Assembly (NCBI RefSeq): GCF_020991365.1
Contig: NZ_JAJLRA010000003.1
Span: 1 to 64,000 of the forward strand
DNA from: Streptacidiphilus sp. ASG 303
GTDB taxonomy: Bacteria > Actinomycetota > Actinomycetes > Streptomycetales > Streptomycetaceae
Length of the DNA stretch: 64,000 nt
Direction of reading: 5' to 3'
Shown here: positions 41,937-50,655 of the stretch, in pieces
Layout: each line of letters opens with the position of its first letter
Position numbering within the stretch: the first letter of the stretch is position 1
Translations under genes and position numbers: made by a program
Notes under the pieces: model-generated
Databases searched by the model: none
Told to the model about the DNA's origin: nothing
What the model saw: the letters and a program-made list of their open reading frames with translations, nothing else

Positions 41937-44510
41937 TCAGTCGGTGGCGATGGCCGCCAGCACGTTCATCCGCGAGGCGCGGAACGCCGGGCCCAGGGCC
42001 GCCAGCAGGCCGACCAGCGCCGCGCCGGCGAAGACCGCGGCGATGGTGCCGACCGGGACCGTCAGCAGGTCGAGGCCCTGGGACTCCAGGACCCGCTGCG
42101 CCGCCGTCCCCCACGCCAGGCCCAGACCGGTGCCGAGGACCGCGCCGAAGACCGCGATCACCACCGACTCCAGGCGGACCATGCGGCGCAGCTGGCGCCG
42201 GGACAGTCCGAGGGCGCGGAGCAGGCCGATCTCCCGGGTCCGCTCCACCACCGACAGGGCCAGGGTGTTGACGACGCCGAGCACCGCCACCACGATCGCG
42301 AGTCCCAGCAGGCCGTAGACCATGGACAGCAGCTGGTCGACCTGCTTGCGGATCAGCGCCTTGTAGTCGGCCTGGTCCTTGACCTGCACCTGCGGGTAGT
42401 CGGCGAGCGACTTCTGCAGGTCGGCGTAGACCTTGCCGGTGTCCGCGCCGGGAGCCGCGGCGGCGAGGAGCATGACGTCCAGCGGCAGCCGGTCGGCGGG
42501 CAGCGCCCGCTCGGCGACGGCCAGGCCCACGAACAGCTGGCCCTTGTACAGCTCGCTGTCGTCGGCGGTGACCGCGGCGACCGGCAGGGTCTCGGTCGCG
42601 CCGCCCCGGAAGGCGACCTTCAGCGGGTCGCCGACCTTCAGGCGGTGGGCGTCGGCGAAGCCCTGGTCCACCGAGATGCCGCGGGTCAGGGCGGCGCCGA
42701 AGTCGCCGGAGGCCGCGGGCACCCGCAGGTCCCTGGCGTAGGTGGGGCTGACGGCGTTGACGCCGGTCTCCGTGCTCCTCCCGTCCGGGGTGGTGACCGT
42801 GGCGGGCACCTGCTTCTGCCGGCTGACGTGGTCGAGCCCGGAGGTGCCGGTGACCGCCCGGACGACCTGCGGCGGGAGGGCGCCGGAGGCCGAGCGGACC
42901 ACGTAGTCCGCGCCGACCGACCGGTCGATCTGGCTGGAGGCGGAGGAGACCATCGAGGAGGTCACCACCGACGCGCCCGTCACCAGGGCCAGGCCGATCA
43001 TCAGCGCGGCGGCGGTGGCGCCGGTGCGGCGCGGGTTGCGCAGCGCGTTGCGCTGGGCGAGCGTCCCGGCCGGGCCGAACAGGGCCGGGAGCGCCGCGCC
43101 GAGCACCCGCACCACCCCGGCCGCCAGCAGCGGACCCGCCACCACGAAGCCGACCAGCGTCAGCACCACGCCCAGCCCCAGCAGCGACCCGCCGGCCGCG
43201 CCGCCGTGCGACGCCGCCGCGCCGGCCAGCGCCGCGGCGCCCGCCGCGGTGAGCACCAGGCCGACGGCGGCCCGGACCCGGTGGGCGGAGGGCTCGGCCG
43301 GGGTGCCGTGGTCGCGCAGCGCGGCCATCGGCGAGATCCGGGACGCCCGGCGGGCGGGCAGCCAGGCGGCGAGGACCGTGACGACGACGCCGATCGCGTA
43401 CGCCACCGCGGGCACGTAGCCCCGGACGGAGAGCTCGGAGGCGTCCAGGTGCATCCCGAGCGACCCGATCAGCCGGACCAGGCCCACCGCGAGGCCGAGG
43501 CCCGCCGCCAGGCCCAGCGTGGAGCCGAGGAGGCCGAGCAGCAGCGCCTCCGCCAGCACCGAGCGGTTGACCTGGGCGCGGCTGCCGCCGACGGCCCGGA
43601 GCAGGCCGATCTCGCGGGTCCGCTGGGCGACCAGCATGGAGAAGGTGTTGACGATGAGGAACGCGCCGACCAGCAGCGAGATCCCGGCGAAGCCGAGCAT
43701 CGCGTACTTCATGAAGTCGAGGAAGCCGCCCACGCCCACCTTGGCCTGCGCGGCCGACTCGGCGGCGGTCCGCACCGTGTAGGAGGGGCCCAGCTCAGCG
43801 GTGACCTCCGCCTTGACCCGGTCGTCGCTGCGGCTGCCGTCGCCGTACGCGGCGACCGAGGTGAAGACGCCGGTCCGGCCCAGCAGGTACCGCTGCGCGG
43901 TCGGGGTGTCGAAGAAGACCAGCGCGGCGCCGGGGTTGGTGGTGGTGAAGGTGGCGACGCCGGAGATGGTGAGGCGGTGGTCGCCGAACGGGGTGACCAC
44001 GCGCAGCGCGTCCCCGGTCCCCAGGCCGGCCTTCCCGGCGGTGTCCGCGTCCAGGACCGCCTCGCCGGGGCCGTGCGGGACCCGGCCGGAGGTGATCCGC
44101 AGGGCGGGGTTGGGGGTCTCGTACCAGTTGCCGGCGATGGTCGGGGCGCCGCCGGTCGGGCCGATCGCCTTGCCGGTCGCGGGGTCGACGACGGTGGCGT
44201 CCTGCACCGAGACGTCGCCGGCGGCGCTGCGCACGCCGGGCTGCGCGGCCACCCGCCGCACCACGGAGTCGGGCAGGGTCGCGGCCCGGGCGCCGCCGTA
44301 CTGCCGGTCGTCGTCGGAGCCCGCGCCCTTCGGGCTCACCGAGACGTCGGCGGCGGTGGAGGCGAAGAGGCGGTCGAAGGTGGCGGTGGCGGTGTCCGCG
44401 AAGACGAGGGTGCCGGAGACGAAGGAGACCGAGAGCACCACCGCGACCAGCGAGAGCGCCACCCGGCCCTTGTGGGCGAGGAGGTTCCTGAGGGAGGTCC
44501 TGAGCATCAT
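41937..44510 (-). CDS. ABC transporter permease, FtsX/MacB type
   Basis: 857 residues from ATG (MMLRTSLRNLLAHKG). Two FtsX-like halves are evident: an N-terminal membrane helix followed by a large extracytoplasmic domain (about 45-250), three helices with FAGISLLVGAFLIVNTFSMLVAQRTREIGLLRAVGGSR, then a second extracytoplasmic part and the last three helices with LAIVVAVLGVVNTLALSVVERTREIGLLRALGLSR. The ATPase gene is directly upstream. Such transporters export peptides or act as mechanotransmission complexes; the substrate is not deducible. Its placement among LCP genes hints at envelope maintenance or antimicrobial peptide response. Confidence 0.92.
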   Translation of the reverse strand: MMLRTSLRNLLAHKGRVALSLVAVVLSVSFVSGTLVFADTATATFDRLFASTAADVSVSPKGAGSDDDRQYGGARAATLPDSVVRRVAAQPGVRSAAGDVSVQDATVVDPATGKAIGPTGGAPTIAGNWYETPNPALRITSGRVPHGPGEAVLDADTAGKAGLGTGDALRVVTPFGDHRLTISGVATFTTTNPGAALVFFDTPTAQRYLLGRTGVFTSVAAYGDGSRSDDRVKAEVTAELGPSYTVRTAAESAAQAKVGVGGFLDFMKYAMLGFAGISLLVGAFLIVNTFSMLVAQRTREIGLLRAVGGSRAQVNRSVLAEALLLGLLGSTLGLAAGLGLAVGLVRLIGSLGMHLDASELSVRGYVPAVAYAIGVVVTVLAAWLPARRASRISPMAALRDHGTPAEPSAHRVRAAVGLVLTAAGAAALAGAAASHGGAAGGSLLGLGVVLTLVGFVVAGPLLAAGVVRVLGAALPALFGPAGTLAQRNALRNPRRTGATAAALMIGLALVTGASVVTSSMVSSASSQIDRSVGADYVVRSASGALPPQVVRAVTGTSGLDHVSRQKQVPATVTTPDGRSTETGVNAVSPTYARDLRVPAASGDFGAALTRGISVDQGFADAHRLKVGDPLKVAFRGGATETLPVAAVTADDSELYKGQLFVGLAVAERALPADRLPLDVMLLAAAAPGADTGKVYADLQKSLADYPQVQVKDQADYKALIRKQVDQLLSMVYGLLGLAIVVAVLGVVNTLALSVVERTREIGLLRALGLSRRQLRRMVRLESVVIAVFGAVLGTGLGLAWGTAAQRVLESQGLDLLTVPVGTIAAVFAGAALVGLLAALGPAFRASRMNVLAAIATD

Positions 44511-44528
44511 GGCCGTGTCCCGTCCCCG

Positions 44529-45407
44529 TCAGCCGGCGGTGCGGTCGTCGGCGCCCTTGCGGAGGGCGTCCGGGGCGGGGGCGGGCCGGGCGCCCGCGGC
44601 GGGGGCGTCGGCGCCGGAGAAGCGCAGCATGCGCTCCAGGACGGCGTCGGCGGTGGGGTCGGCCATCTCGTCGACGATCCGGCCGTCGGCGAGGAAGAGC
44701 ACGCGGTCGGCGTAGCCGGCGGCCACCGGGTCGTGGGTGACCATGACGATGGTCTGGCCGAGCTCGTCCACCGAGCGGCGCAGGAAGGTGAGCACCTCGG
44801 CGCCCGCGCGGGAGTCGAGGTTGCCGGTGGGCTCGTCGCCGAAGATGATCTCGGGCCGGGAGGCCAGGGCGCGGGCCACCGCGACCCGCTGCTGCTGGCC
44901 GCCGGAGAGCTGGGCGGGCCGGTGCCGCAGGCGGTCGGCGAGGCCGACGGTCTCTACGACCTGGTCCAGCCACGCGCGGTCGGGACGGCGGCCGGCGATG
45001 TCCATCGGCAGGGTGATGTTCTCCAGCGCGTTCAGGGTCGGCAGCAGGTTGAACGCCTGGAAGATGAAGCCGATCTTGTCCCGGCGCAGCCGGGTCAGCT
45101 GCCTGTCCTTCAGCCCCGTGATCTCGGTGTCCCCGATCAGGATCCGGCCGGAGGTGACCGAGTCCAGGCCCGCGAGGCAGTGCATCAGCGTGGACTTGCC
45201 CGAACCCGACGGGCCCATGATCGCCGTGAACCGCCCGCGGGCGATGTCCACGTCGACCGCGTCCAGCGCCGTCACCCGGGTCTCGCCGGTGCCGTACGCC
45301 TTGGTCACCTGCCGCGCGCTCGCCGCGACGGCCGGCGCGCCGCCGGCCGCTCCCGCGGGCGCTCCCGCCGCAGGGGACCCGAAGGGGGCTGCTGCTGCCG
45401 TCGTCAC
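44529..45407 (-). CDS. ABC transporter ATP-binding protein, MacB/LolD type
   Basis: 292 residues from GTG with GAGGAG 9 nt upstream. Complete nucleotide-binding domain: Walker A GPSGSGKST, Q-loop FIFQAFNLLPTL, signature LSGGQQQRVAVARAL, Walker B IIFGDEPTGNLD and switch histidine VMVTHD. An Ala/Gly/Pro-rich N-terminal extension (about 30 residues) and C-terminal tail (about 35) are poorly conserved. The permease gene follows after 18 nt, so the two form one operon. The upstream gap (408 bp to the divergent sixth LCP gene) holds a TAGCGT -10-like hexamer. Confidence 0.95.
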   Translation of the reverse strand: MTTAAAAPFGSPAAGAPAGAAGGAPAVAASARQVTKAYGTGETRVTALDAVDVDIARGRFTAIMGPSGSGKSTLMHCLAGLDSVTSGRILIGDTEITGLKDRQLTRLRRDKIGFIFQAFNLLPTLNALENITLPMDIAGRRPDRAWLDQVVETVGLADRLRHRPAQLSGGQQQRVAVARALASRPEIIFGDEPTGNLDSRAGAEVLTFLRRSVDELGQTIVMVTHDPVAAGYADRVLFLADGRIVDEMADPTADAVLERMLRFSGADAPAAGARPAPAPDALRKGADDRTAG

Positions 45408-45815
45408 TGGTCTCACTCCTCGGTCGCGGTCCTGCCCGGTGCCGCCCGGCCGCGGGGCCGGACCGCGGCGGCACGCCGCGCACGGTCCTCCGCAGCCGGG
45501 GGTCCTCCCCGTCCGGCCCGGTGGGCCGGCGGGATGCCACGACGCTACGGGGTGCACCGCCCCCCGCGACTCCTCCGGCGGGAGGAACCCGGCACCGGAG
45601 GTTGTCCGGGGTGCCGGACCGCGCCCCCTAGGGGGGCCGGGGACGCCGTCTCGGGGTGCCCCCGCGCCCCGGCCGGTCCCCGCCCGCCGGTCCGCCCCCA
45701 CCTGCACCGCGACCGGCCCGCGACCATGCCCCCGGGCCGTCCCGTACCTGCACCAACTCTGCTACAGCGGCCACCCGGCTGGGGTTCGATCGGCCGGATG
45801 GGGCATCCTTCCGGC
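45408..45815. promoter_or_regulatory. Divergent region, ABC transporter / sixth LCP gene
   Basis: About 400 bp without a gene. It holds the 12-bp palindrome CCCCCTAGGGGG (45624-45635), an inverted TCCTCC-GGC-GGGAGGA element near 45571-45586 and a minus-strand TAGCGT suitable as a -10 near 45544. These are candidate control sites; none is matched to a known regulator. Confidence 0.4.
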
Positions 45816-47144
45816 ATGAACTCGTGGGAGGACGGCCGCTACGGCGGCGCGCAGCAGGGCCAGGGTGGCGGCGGGTACGGAGGCGGCGACGCCGAGCCGA
45901 CCCGCTCGATGCCGCACGTGCAGCGGCAGCGCCGCCCCGGCGCCCCGCACGGCGGGTACGGGCAGGCCGGGTCCCCCGCCGAGCCCCCGCTGCCGCCCGG
46001 CCTCAACCCGCGCGGCCCCGCCGCCGGCGCCCCCGCGGGCGGGTACGGCGCGACCATCCCGCAGCAGTCCTCGGGCGGCTACGGGGGCGGCCCGGCCGCC
46101 CCCGGGTACCACGACGGGCCCCCGCCGGGCGCCTCCCCGGTCCGCTCCTCCCGCTGGCCGCGCCGCCGCAAGGTGAAGGTGGCGCTGCTCACCCTCCTGT
46201 GCGCGCTGCTGGTGGTCACCGCGGGCACCTGGTTCTGGGCCGACGGCAAGCTGCGCCGCCAGGACGTGCTGCAGGACTACCCGGGCCGCCCCGGCGAGGG
46301 CAAGGGCACCAACTGGCTGATCGTGGGCTCCGACAGCCGCGAGGGCATGACGAAGCAGGACGCCAAGGACCTGCACACCGGCCTGGGCGCCAAGGGCAAG
46401 CGCACCGACTCGATGATGCTGCTGCACATAGGCGACCACGGGAACACCATGATGAGCATCCCGCGCGACTCGTGGGTGACCGTCCCCGCCCACCAGAGCA
46501 GCATCAACCCGGGCCAGACCGTCTCGGCCCGCAAGCACAAGATCAACGCGGCGTTCGCCATCGGCGGCGCCCCGCTGCTGGTCAGGACCGTCGAGACGGC
46601 GACCGGGCTGCACGTCGACCACTACGCGGAGATCGGCTTCGCGGGCTTCCGCGACCTGGTCGACTCCCTCGGCGGGGTGCGGATGTGCCTGGACAAGCCG
46701 ATGAAGGACGCCAAGTCGGGCGCGGACTTCCCGGCCGGCTGCCGGGAGTTCAACGGCACCGACTCGCTGAAGTACGTGCGCTCCCGCTACGTGGACGGCA
46801 CCGGCGACCTCGGCCGCATGAAGCGCCAGCGGCAGTTCCTGGCGTCCATCGCCAACGAGGCCGCCTCCCCCGCCACCATCGCCAACCCCTTCACCCTGTA
46901 CCCGACGATCAGCTCCGGCCTGGGCACCCTGATCGTCGACAAGGACTGCGGGCTCACCGACCTGGCCTCCATGTTCTTCGCCATGAAGGGCGTGAGCAGC
47001 GGCAGCGGGAAGACCATCACCGTGCCGATCGCCAACCCGGGCCTGCCCACCTCCGAGGGCTCCGCGGTCGACTGGAGCGACTCGCGGTCCAAGCCGGTCT
47101 TCGACGCCCTCCGCAACGACACCGCCGTCCCGGACGTGAAGTAG
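45816..47144 (+). CDS. LCP family glycopolymer transferase (sixth of six)
   Basis: 442 residues from ATG (MNSWEDGRYGGAQQG). A Gly/Tyr/Pro/Gln-rich cytoplasmic region (about 1-112) precedes the membrane segment (about 120-140) and LCP domain: NWLIVGSDSREGMTKQD, DSMMLLHIGDHGNTMMSIPRD, KYVRSRYVDGTGDLGRMKRQRQF. The LytR C-terminal domain is absent. The tyrosine- and glycine-rich tail resembles cytoplasmic tails of actinobacterial envelope enzymes. It is related most closely to the fifth LCP. An ATG 18 bases upstream is an alternative start. The gene ends at a pair of strong terminator hairpins. Confidence 0.93.
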   Translation: MNSWEDGRYGGAQQGQGGGGYGGGDAEPTRSMPHVQRQRRPGAPHGGYGQAGSPAEPPLPPGLNPRGPAAGAPAGGYGATIPQQSSGGYGGGPAAPGYHDGPPPGASPVRSSRWPRRRKVKVALLTLLCALLVVTAGTWFWADGKLRRQDVLQDYPGRPGEGKGTNWLIVGSDSREGMTKQDAKDLHTGLGAKGKRTDSMMLLHIGDHGNTMMSIPRDSWVTVPAHQSSINPGQTVSARKHKINAAFAIGGAPLLVRTVETATGLHVDHYAEIGFAGFRDLVDSLGGVRMCLDKPMKDAKSGADFPAGCREFNGTDSLKYVRSRYVDGTGDLGRMKRQRQFLASIANEAASPATIANPFTLYPTISSGLGTLIVDKDCGLTDLASMFFAMKGVSSGSGKTITVPIANPGLPTSEGSAVDWSDSRSKPVFDALRNDTAVPDVK

Positions 47145-47190
47145 CCGGCGCGGGGCGGCGCGCCGGACCGGCCGTCGCCCTCCGGGGCAC

Positions 47191-47228
47191 GAAGGCCCGG
47201 GCCCCCTTCTCCGGGGGCCCGGGCCTTC
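47191..47228 (+). terminator. Terminator hairpin after sixth LCP gene
   Basis: A perfect 16-bp stem (GAAGGCCCGGGCCCCC and complement) around TTCTCC, 46 nt after the stop. Confidence 0.8.
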
Positions 47229-47262
47229 GCCGCACAGCGGCCCGGCAGGGCGGCGGGAAACG

Positions 47263-47292
47263 CCGGAGGCGCCCCCTCGGGGGCGCCTCCGG
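47263..47292 (-). terminator. Terminator hairpin after acyl-CoA dehydrogenase gene
   Basis: A perfect 14-bp stem (CCGGAGGCGCCCCC and complement) with a 2-nt centre, about 30 nt past the minus-strand stop. Together with the preceding hairpin it insulates two convergent units. Confidence 0.75.
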
Positions 47293-47322
47293 TCTGCGTC
47301 TACGCGACGGCTTCCGCCTCCG

Positions 47323-48480
47323 TCACGGCAGGTTCCGGGCCATCACGATCCGCTGGACCTGGTTCGTCCCCTCGTATATCTGCGTGATCTTGGCATCGCG
47401 CATCATGCGCTCCACCGGGTAGTCGCGGGTGTAGCCGTAGCCGCCGAGGAGCTGGACGGCGTCGGTGGTGATCTCCATGGCGACGTCGGAGGCGAAGCAC
47501 TTGGCGGCGGCGCCGAAGAAGGTGAGGTCGGCGTCGACGCGCTGCGACTTGGCGGCGGCGGAGTAGGTGAGCTGGCGGGCCGCCTCCAGCTTCATGGCCA
47601 TGTCGGCGAGCATGAACTGGACGCCCTGGAACTCGGCGACGGCCTTGCCGAACTGCTTGCGCTCCTTGACGTAGCCCTTGGCGTAGTCGAGGGCGCCCTG
47701 GGCGATGCCGAGGGCCTGGGCGGCGATGGTGATCCGGGTGTGGTCCAGGGTCTTCATCGCGGTGGCGAAGCCGGTGCCCTCCTCGCCGATCATGCGGTCG
47801 GCGGGGATGCGGACGTTGTCGAGGTAGACCTCGCGGGTCGGGGAGCCCTTGATGCCGAGCTTCTTCTCCGGGGCGCCGAAGGAGACGCCCTCGTCGCCCT
47901 TCTCGACCACGAACGCCGAGATGCCCCGGGAGCGCTTCTCGGGGTCGGTGACGGCCATCACCGTGTAGAACTCCGAGACGCCGGCGTTGGTGATCCAGCG
48001 CTTGACGCCGTTGAGCACCCAGAAGTCGCCGTCGCGCACCGCGCGGGTCTTCATGCCGGCCGCGTCCGAGCCGGCCTCGGGCTCGGAGAGGCAGTAGGAG
48101 AACATGCCCTCGCCCCGGGCGAGGGCGCCCAGGTACTTGGCCTTGAGCTCCTCGGAGCCGGAGAGCTGCACCGGCAGCGAGCCCAGCTTGTTGACCGCCG
48201 GGATGAGCGAGGAGGAGGCGCAGACGCGGGCGACCTCCTCGATGACGATGACGGTCGCGAGGGCGTCCGCGCCCGCGCCGCCGTAGGTCTCCGGGACGTG
48301 CACCGCGTGGAGGTCGTTGGCCTGGAGGGCGTCCAGCGCCTCCTGGGGGAAGCGGCCCTCCTCGTCCACCTCGGCCGCGTACGGGGCGATCTTCGCCTCC
48401 GCGAGCGACCGCACGGCGTCGCGGAGCATCTCGTGCTCCTCGGAGATGCGGAAAAGGTCGAAGTCTTCGCTGCCCGCCAC
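47323..48480 (-). CDS. Acyl-CoA dehydrogenase
   Basis: 385 residues from GTG (VAGSEDFDLFRISEE) with GGAGGGG 5 nt upstream. Flavoprotein that introduces a C2-C3 double bond in acyl-CoA. Visible landmarks: YCLSEPEAGSDAAGMKTRAV with FAD/substrate contacts, WITNAGVSEFYTVMAV, FGKAVAEFQGVQFMLADMA, the AVQLLGGYGYTRDYPVERMMRDAKI segment and the catalytic-base region QIYEGTNQVQRIVMAR (Glu). The chain-length preference is probably short or branched but is not certain. A palindromic TTAAC-N4-GTTAA lies in its promoter. Confidence 0.96.
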   Translation of the reverse strand: MAGSEDFDLFRISEEHEMLRDAVRSLAEAKIAPYAAEVDEEGRFPQEALDALQANDLHAVHVPETYGGAGADALATVIVIEEVARVCASSSLIPAVNKLGSLPVQLSGSEELKAKYLGALARGEGMFSYCLSEPEAGSDAAGMKTRAVRDGDFWVLNGVKRWITNAGVSEFYTVMAVTDPEKRSRGISAFVVEKGDEGVSFGAPEKKLGIKGSPTREVYLDNVRIPADRMIGEEGTGFATAMKTLDHTRITIAAQALGIAQGALDYAKGYVKERKQFGKAVAEFQGVQFMLADMAMKLEAARQLTYSAAAKSQRVDADLTFFGAAAKCFASDVAMEITTDAVQLLGGYGYTRDYPVERMMRDAKITQIYEGTNQVQRIVMARNLP

Positions 48481-48493
48481 GGAACCCCTCCGG

Positions 48494-48507
48494 TTAACTA
48501 CTGTTAA
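48494..48507. promoter_or_regulatory. Candidate operator of acyl-CoA dehydrogenase
   Basis: TTAAC-tact-GTTAA, a perfect inverted repeat and strongly AT-rich for this genome, lies 14-27 bp upstream of the start codon where it would block initiation. A TetR/GntR-type lipid regulator would be expected. Confidence 0.5.
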
Positions 48508-48624
48508 GTACCCCCACGATTCTACGACCGGGCCCCTCCCCCGCATCACGTGACGTGCGCGACAGCCCGCGGGGGGCGGATACCATCGCCGGGTTCGGTC
48601 GGGACGTCGGAGGGATGCAGGGCC

Positions 48625-49962
48625 GTGACACTCAGGATCACCGTGATCGGCACCGGGTACCTCGGCGCCACCCACGCGGCGTGCATGGCCGAGCTGGGCT
48701 TCGAGGTGCTGGGCTACGACATCGACCCGGACAAGGTGGCCACGCTGACGGCCGGCCGGGTGCCGATGTACGAGCCGGGGCTGGAGGAGCTGCTGGTCCG
48801 GCACGTGGCCGGGCACGAGGGCTCGACCGGGCGGCTGCGCTTCACCTCGTCGGTGGAGGAGGTCGCGGAGTTCGGCGACGTCCACTTCGTCTGCGTGAAC
48901 ACGCCGCAGAAGGGCGGCGAGTTCGCCGCCGACATGAGCTACGTGGACGCCGCCGTCGACGCGCTGGCGCCGCACCTGACCCGGCCGACGCTGGTGGTGG
49001 GCAAGTCCACCGTGCCGGTCGGCAGCGCGGCCCGGCTGGCCGCCCGCCTGGCCTCGCTGGCCCCGGTCGGGGAGCGGGCGGAGCTGGCGTGGAACCCGGA
49101 GTTCCTGCGCGAGGGGTTCGCGGTGGGCGACACCCTGCACCCGGACCGGCTGGTGGTCGGCGTGCGCAGCGAGCGGGCCGAGGCGCTGCTGCGGGAGGTG
49201 TACGCGACGCCCGTCGGCCGGGGCGTGCCGTTCGTGGTGACGGACTTCGCGACGGCGGAGCTGGTGAAGGCCGCGGCGAACTCCTTCCTGGCCACCAAGA
49301 TCTCCTTCATCAACGCGATGGCGGAGGTCTGCGAGAGCGCGGGCGCCGACGTGGTGCAGCTGAGCCGGGCGCTGTCGTACGACGAGCGGATCGGCGGGAA
49401 GTTCCTCAACGCGGGGCTGGGCTTCGGCGGCGGGTGCCTGCCGAAGGACATCCGGGCGTTCATGGCGCGGGCCGGGGAGCTGGGCGCGGACCAGGCGCTG
49501 ACGTTCCTGCGCGAGGTCGACTCGATCAACATGCGGCGGCGCTCGCGGATGGTGGAGCTGGCCCGGGAGCAGTGCGGGGGCGGGTTCCTGGGCCGCCGGG
49601 TGGCGGTGCTGGGTGCGGCGTTCAAGCCGAACTCGGACGACATCCGGGACTCGCCGGCGCTGAACGTCGCCGGGCAGATCCAGCTGCAGGGCGCGCAGGT
49701 CGCGGTGTACGACCCGAAGGCGATGGACAACGCGCGCAAGATGTTCCCGGGCCTGGCGTACGCGGAGTCGGCCCTGGAGGCGGCCCGGGGCGCGCACGTG
49801 GTGCTGCACCTGACGGAGTGGCAGGAGTTCCGGGAGATGGACCCGGAGGCGCTGGGCGCGGTGGTGGCCGAGCGGCGGATCCTGGACGGGCGGAACGTGC
49901 TGGACCCGGTGGCGTGGCGGGCGGCGGGCTGGACCTACCGGGCGCTGGGCCGGCCGAGCTGA
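48625..49962 (+). CDS. UDP-glucose/GDP-mannose dehydrogenase (UDP-sugar 6-dehydrogenase)
   Basis: 445 residues from GTG (VTLRITVIGTGYLG). The NAD-binding N-terminus (VIGTGYLGATHAACMAELGFEVLGYDID), YEPGLEELL, the central helix region with AELVKAAANSFLATKISFINAMAE, catalytic Cys in LGFGGGCLPKDIRAF, and C-terminal AFKPNSDDIRDSPALNV are all in place. It oxidises UDP-glucose (or a similar sugar nucleotide) to the uronic acid, a precursor for acidic wall polymers such as teichuronic acid, fitting the nearby LCP cluster. GDP-mannose as substrate cannot be excluded. The CoA-binding gene lies 118 bp downstream. Confidence 0.93.
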   Translation: MTLRITVIGTGYLGATHAACMAELGFEVLGYDIDPDKVATLTAGRVPMYEPGLEELLVRHVAGHEGSTGRLRFTSSVEEVAEFGDVHFVCVNTPQKGGEFAADMSYVDAAVDALAPHLTRPTLVVGKSTVPVGSAARLAARLASLAPVGERAELAWNPEFLREGFAVGDTLHPDRLVVGVRSERAEALLREVYATPVGRGVPFVVTDFATAELVKAAANSFLATKISFINAMAEVCESAGADVVQLSRALSYDERIGGKFLNAGLGFGGGCLPKDIRAFMARAGELGADQALTFLREVDSINMRRRSRMVELAREQCGGGFLGRRVAVLGAAFKPNSDDIRDSPALNVAGQIQLQGAQVAVYDPKAMDNARKMFPGLAYAESALEAARGAHVVLHLTEWQEFREMDPEALGAVVAERRILDGRNVLDPVAWRAAGWTYRALGRPS

Positions 49963-50080
49963 GCCGAGCCAGGCCCTCCCGGCCGTGTCCGGCCGTGTCC
50001 GGCCGGGCCCGTCCGGAGAGGCCTGCGGCGGGGTCCGGCCGCCGCGGAATCCGGTGGCGGGCCCGGTCGTTGGACCTGCC

Positions 50081-50500
50081 ATGACGGACTACGGTGACGA
50101 CGCGGCCGTGCGGGAGATCCTGACCGGCACCGGCGACGTGTGGGCGGTGGTGGGGCTCTCGGGCAACACCTCCCGGGCCGCCTACGGGGTGGCGCGGGTG
50201 CTGCAGCGGTTCGGGAAGCGGGTGGTCCCGGTGCACCCGAGGGCGGAGACCGTGCACGGGGAGCAGGGGTACCGCTCGCTGGCGGAGGTGCCGTTCCCGG
50301 TGGACGTGGTGGACGTCTTCGTCAACTCCTCCCTGGCGGGCGGCGTGGCGGACGAGGCGGTGGCGGCCGGCGCCCGGGCGGTCTGGTTCCAGTTGGGCGT
50401 GGTCGACGAGGCGGCGTACGCGCGGGTGCGGGCGGCGGGGCTGCCGATGGTGATGGACCGCTGCCCGGCGATCGAGATCCCGCGGCTGGGCCTGGGCTGA
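50081..50500 (+). CDS. CoA-binding domain protein, YccU type
   Basis: 139 residues from ATG. Rossmann-like CoA-binding fold: VWAVVGLSGNTSRAAYGVARVLQRFGKRVVPVHP, SLAEVPFPVDVVDVFVNSS, AVWFQLGVVDEAAYARVRAAGLPMVMDRCPAIE with the conserved Cys near the end. Such proteins bind coenzyme A, possibly guarding it through a cysteine; no defined reaction is known. No clear Shine-Dalgarno sequence precedes the ATG. Confidence 0.9.
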   Translation: MTDYGDDAAVREILTGTGDVWAVVGLSGNTSRAAYGVARVLQRFGKRVVPVHPRAETVHGEQGYRSLAEVPFPVDVVDVFVNSSLAGGVADEAVAAGARAVWFQLGVVDEAAYARVRAAGLPMVMDRCPAIEIPRLGLG

Positions 50501-50602
50501 GGCCGGGGCGGGGCGGGGCTGCGGCCGCCGCCTGGCGCGGCCGGGGTTTCCGGGACTGCTGCAGGGACTGCCGGGGGCTGCCGCGGGGGTGCGGACGTGG
50601 GT

Positions 50603-50640
50603 CCGCGCCGCCCGGGGTCGGAGTCCGCCGGGCGGCGCGG
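50603..50640 (-). terminator. Terminator hairpin after chitinase gene
   Basis: A perfect 13-bp stem (CCGCGCCGCCCGG and complement) with a 12-nt loop, 16 nt past the minus-strand stop. Confidence 0.65.
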
Positions 50641-50655
50641 GATCGGGGGGCGGGA

